64,000 nt of DNA from Phytohabitans flavus (GTDB lineage: Bacteria > Actinomycetota > Actinomycetes > Mycobacteriales > Micromonosporaceae): assembly GCF_011764545.1 (NCBI RefSeq), contig NZ_AP022870.1, forward strand, positions 4,386,001-4,450,000, written 5' to 3'. Positions 61,447 through 64,000 of the stretch are shown one piece after another (positions within the stretch are counted from its first letter, which is position 1; every line of letters begins with the position of its first letter). Both the position numbers and the translations under genes were made by a program. The notes under the pieces are model-generated. The model was given only the letters and a program-made list of their open reading frames with translations, was not told the DNA's origin and ran no database searches.

Positions 61447-61747
61447 AGATCGTGGTATCGAGCTGCCCCTGGAGAGCCTGGCGCGTAATTGGGCACAGGC
61501 TCGATGTCAATCCCGCCGCGAGCGGCTGGAATTCGCCTGGCATCGACGCGCAGGCACCATCGGTTGCCGGGTTTGCCCCATATATTCTTTTGCGAATGTA
61601 GATCTAGAACGTCTTGTGTGCTATATCGACCCTAAACGTTCTAGATCTACTTCGATCCGACCGCAACGACCAAGCTGGCGGACTTGACGAACAGCGCACC
61701 GCCAATTACGCGCCAGGCTCTGGAGGGGCAGCTCGGTACCACGATCT
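61447..61747. repeat. Nested long inverted repeat inside copy B
   Basis: 46-nt arms (61447-61492 and 61702-61747) match at 43 positions; the inner 20 bp, AGAGCCTGGCGCGTAATTGG, are perfect. The 209-nt loop holds a second perfect 15-bp inverted repeat, GTAGATCTAGAACGT at 61598-61612 with its complement at 61636-61650. The inner part is rich in A/T. It resembles one small element inserted into the hairpin of another. Confidence 0.8.
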
Positions 61748-62144
61748 GCCGCGTACACCAACCGCGACCGCGTCGATCAAGGAGACGCGGTCTGCGGGCG
61801 GCCGCGGGACCAGCATCGCCCAGGTCCAGGGGCCCACCTGGCGGCAGGTTCGCCGCTGATCAGCGGCGCGGCCACTCCAGGGAAGCAGAGCAAATGCACC
61901 TGCGCGCCCACCCCTTGCCCTCGTCCGACAGCGATCCGGGTCGACGCGCCCGTTCGACAGGTCGCGGGACCCCCGGGGGTTGGGCTTGGACCGCGGACCT
62001 GGCAGCGCGGGTCGGGGATCTCGGCGAGCGCCAGCGAGCCGCCGACCTGCGCGGTGCCCGCGGGAGCATACGGTCCGTGACTGACGCGGACCGGGGCAAT
62101 GCGCGTCTCAAGAAATTGAATGTGACCCCGACCCTGAATGGTCT

Positions 62145-63062
62145 CTAGAGCTGGGGAAACTGGCGCGTGGGGCGCTCGTCGTTCTCGAAGATCTCCACCG
62201 CGTTGCCGACAAGCTGCGGGTCCGGCTCTCCGACGAGTCCGACGTCCTTGTTGTCGTACGGGAACAGGCTCAGCAGGTACCGCATCGCGTTTACCCGGGC
62301 GCGCTTCTTGTCGTTGCTCTTGACCACCGTCCACGGCGCGTCGGCGGTGTCCGTGTAGAAGAACATCGCCTCCTTGGCCTCCGTGTACTCGTCCCAACGG
62401 TCGAGCGAGGCCAGGTCCGTCGGCGAGAGCTTCCACTGGCGGACGGGGTCGACCTGCCGGATGATGAACCGGGTCTGCTGCTCGCGCCGGGAGACCGAAA
62501 ACCAGAACTTCACCAGGTGGATGCCGGACCGCACCAGCATCTGCTCCAGCTCCGGCGCCTGCCGCATGAACTCCAGGTACTCGGTGCGCGAGCAGTATCC
62601 CATCACGCGCTCCACCCCGGCCCGGTTGTACCAGGACCGGTCGAAGAGCACGATCTCACCGGCGGCCGGCAGGTGGGCGACGTACCGCTGGAAGTACCAC
62701 TGGCTGGACTCCCGCTCGCTGGGCTTCTCCAGCGCCACCACACGGGCCCCGCGGGGGTTGAGGTGCTCCATGAACCGCTTGATGGTGCCGCCCTTGCCGG
62801 CCGCGTCCCGCCCCTCGAAGAGGACGACGAGCCGCGCGCCGGTGGCCTTCACCCAGTTTTGCAGCTTGAGCAGCTCGATCTGGAGCAGCCGCTTCTCCCG
62901 GTCGTACTCGGCGCGGCTCATCCGCCCCTCGTACGGGTACCCCTCCCGCCACGTGTCGACAGGCTCGCCTTCGTGGTTGACGAGGATCGGGTCGTCATCG
63001 TCGTCGTCGACAACCCGGTAGTCCCCGAAGCGCTCCAGCAGCGAGTCGTTCGTGTCGACCAT
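62145..63062 (-). CDS. ppk2: Polyphosphate kinase 2 family protein
   Basis: 305 residues. Walker A GRDAAGKGGTIKRF and Walker B-like LFDRSWYNRAGVERVMGY, plus the lid region WKLSPTDLASLDRWDEYTEA, identify PPK2. These enzymes transfer phosphate between polyphosphate and nucleoside diphosphates or monophosphates. One PPK2 domain of this length suggests class I (NDP phosphorylation). The N-terminal 40 residues include an acidic run. It is convergent with the repeat region. Confidence 0.95.
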   Translation of the reverse strand: MVDTNDSLLERFGDYRVVDDDDDDPILVNHEGEPVDTWREGYPYEGRMSRAEYDREKRLLQIELLKLQNWVKATGARLVVLFEGRDAAGKGGTIKRFMEHLNPRGARVVALEKPSERESSQWYFQRYVAHLPAAGEIVLFDRSWYNRAGVERVMGYCSRTEYLEFMRQAPELEQMLVRSGIHLVKFWFSVSRREQQTRFIIRQVDPVRQWKLSPTDLASLDRWDEYTEAKEAMFFYTDTADAPWTVVKSNDKKRARVNAMRYLLSLFPYDNKDVGLVGEPDPQLVGNAVEIFENDERPTRQFPQL

Positions 63063-63436
63063 GCGATCACGCTACGGCCTCCGCCGCGATCTCGCCGAGA
63101 GTCCGTGGAGCATATTCACCTCACGGCCACCCTCCGGATGACCGCGCCGAGCGCGGCCCGGCGGGGGTGCCGGGCCGCGCGGACTACGGCGCGAAGGGGT
63201 GCCCGCCGCCCCCCGTCGGCGCGGCGGGAGGCCCCTTCACACCCCCGGGCGCAGCGCGCCTGATCAACGATCGGGATCACGGCCGGGCCGTACAAGGCGG
63301 CGCGGTCGATCTATTGCAGGTACCTGCAACGACCTGGTCACGGCCCCTTCCGCACGGCCCAAGCGGATGGTGTGCTTGGCAGCGTCGATGTGGTTCGGCC
63401 GCTTCCCAGGGCGGCAGGGCGGCGGAGGGGGTCGCG
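63063..63436. promoter_or_regulatory. Intergenic region with a 16-bp perfect palindrome
   Basis: 374 bp between divergent genes. At 63314-63329 TTGCAGGTACCTGCAA is a perfect 16-bp palindrome, operator-like, about 110 bp before the HTH gene and 250 bp from the polyphosphate kinase start. No coding frame of family type is seen, and nothing else is recognisable. Confidence 0.55.
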
Positions 63437-64000
63437 TTGACTGTCCGTTCCGCGCCCATTCCCCGGCTCACCCGGTGGGGCGTCTCCGCCGACGCCGACC
63501 TCATCTACCGGGCGCTCTGCATGGGCGGCGCCCGGAGCGGCACTCAGATCGGACGCGAGCTGGGTATCGCTCAGGAACGGGTCCGGCGGGCGCTGGACGA
63601 GCTCGCCGCAGTGGGCGCGGCGGTACCGGCGGCGGCGACGACCCGCCCATCCCGCCCCGAACGGGTGTGGGCGCCCCGCCCGCCGGACTCCGTACTCGAG
63701 CGGCTGCGCCAGCGCCGCGCGCCCCAGCCGGCGCGGGAGCGGTGGCACCGCCAGGTCGCCGCGCTCAGCGGCGCCGGCCTGCACGCCGTCGAGCACCTCG
63801 AGGTGCGCCGGTGGCCCACCCGCCAGCTGGCCCGGCGCCGGCTCGCCCACCTCGTCGCCGCCGAGCGCCACGAGCACCTGGTCATCAACACCGAGGAGGT
63901 GTTCGACGCCGAGTCGACGGCCGCGGCGCTGCCTGTCGACCGCGCGATACTGCGCCGCGGCATCCGGCTGCGGGTGCTGGGCCTGCCGCCGGTCGACGGA
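63437..64000 (+). CDS. HTH transcriptional regulator, TrmB/LuxR-like (3' end outside window)
   Basis: 188 residues are visible from a TTG start 6 bp after GGAGGGGG. The opening WGVSADADLIYRALCMGGARSGTQIGRELGIAQERVRRALDEL (partly quoted only to mark it) is a TrmB-like winged HTH seen in large actinobacterial regulators that end in a LuxR HTH. VINTEEVFDAES and later strands begin a second domain. The C-terminus is cut by the window end. Confidence 0.75.
   Translation, partial: MTVRSAPIPRLTRWGVSADADLIYRALCMGGARSGTQIGRELGIAQERVRRALDELAAVGAAVPAAATTRPSRPERVWAPRPPDSVLERLRQRRAPQPARERWHRQVAALSGAGLHAVEHLEVRRWPTRQLARRRLAHLVAAERHEHLVINTEEVFDAESTAAALPVDRAILRRGIRLRVLGLPPVDG

Larger units (their letters stand above)
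61142..62144. repeat. Long intergenic repeat element, copy B, about 1 kb
   Basis: The whole 1003-bp gap between two convergent genes lacks a credible gene. It contains the 59-bp module (61211-61269), a middle block like copy A, a large inverted repeat (61447-61747) and a final block (61977-62127) about 88-90 percent identical by eye to 26179-26330. Relative to copy A it has about 250 extra bp at the tip of the central hairpin. Shared order over both copies shows common origin. Confidence 0.82.

Noticed and set aside
61777..62436. A minus-strand frame overlapping the end of the polyphosphate kinase gene
   Set aside because: Part of it is the antisense or wrong frame of ppk2 and the rest is repeat element B.

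Overview
The window is very GC-rich DNA from a filamentous actinomycete. GTG and TTG starts, strong third-position GC, several SigE-family ECF sigma factors, an AfsR/SARP regulator, a DivIVA/Wag31-like protein and families such as DUF6458, DUF1990, DUF2795 and DUF3140 fit a Micromonosporaceae-type genome. That placement is inference, because no rRNA or other marker gene is present. I saw no tRNA, rRNA, CRISPR array, prophage or intact transposase.

Layout. 1-13.6 kb: redox and stress genes (a thioredoxin-reductase-like protein with a cyclic-nucleotide domain, WrbA, a general stress protein), a sigma factor fused to a membrane anchor, a secreted serine hydrolase with tandem repeats, a SigE sigma/anti-sigma pair and small enzymes. 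13.6-25.7 kb: a TetR-YndJ-DUF1990 operon behind two identical operators, small DUF proteins, a DHA2 efflux pump divergent from a frameshifted TetR gene, a stand-alone condensation-domain protein and a second SigE operon whose second gene is frameshifted. 26-36.9 kb: a GGDEF plus HD-GYP c-di-GMP protein, an AfsR-like regulator, an allophanate hydrolase and two related alpha/beta hydrolases, one frameshifted. 37-45.5 kb: a two-component system, a chitin-active lytic polysaccharide monooxygenase, a DUF305 lipoprotein, SDR enzymes, a DivIVA-like protein with a small IS-derived element at its stop codon, a BrnT/BrnA-like toxin-antitoxin pair and a metallophosphoesterase.

The most striking locus is 45,955-54,225. 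It is a three-gene, minus-strand operon of secreted proteins with gaps of 14 and 16 bp. In transcription order it encodes (i) a cupredoxin, six Ig-like repeats, a linker and a DUF1080 (3-keto-disaccharide hydrolase) domain; (ii) a two-domain laccase-type multicopper oxidase; (iii) a ThuA domain interrupted by an F5/8-type sugar-binding domain, then a soluble PQQ-type sugar dehydrogenase, a PKD domain, the same linker and DUF1080. I infer an extracellular system that oxidises sugars and passes the electrons through blue copper to oxygen, coupled to cleavage of 3-keto-glycosides.

A second theme is a family of intergenic inverted repeats. A 59-bp module that reads GAGCTACCGCGA at its outer end occurs six times, five of them between convergent genes. 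Two copies form the ends of a 321-bp fold-back element at 45.6 kb, and two others belong to long elements at 25.8-26.3 kb and 61.1-62.1 kb that share further blocks and a central hairpin. Finally, four genes carry single-base frameshifts, all explained by one missing G/C, and a fifth gene may have one near its C-terminus. This pattern fits sequence error at least as well as real gene decay.

57-64 kb: a MerR regulator with a classic dyad promoter in front of a quinone oxidoreductase, a DedA protein, an SDR, an AraC regulator, two hydrolases (one frameshifted), a polyphosphate kinase 2 and a truncated HTH regulator.
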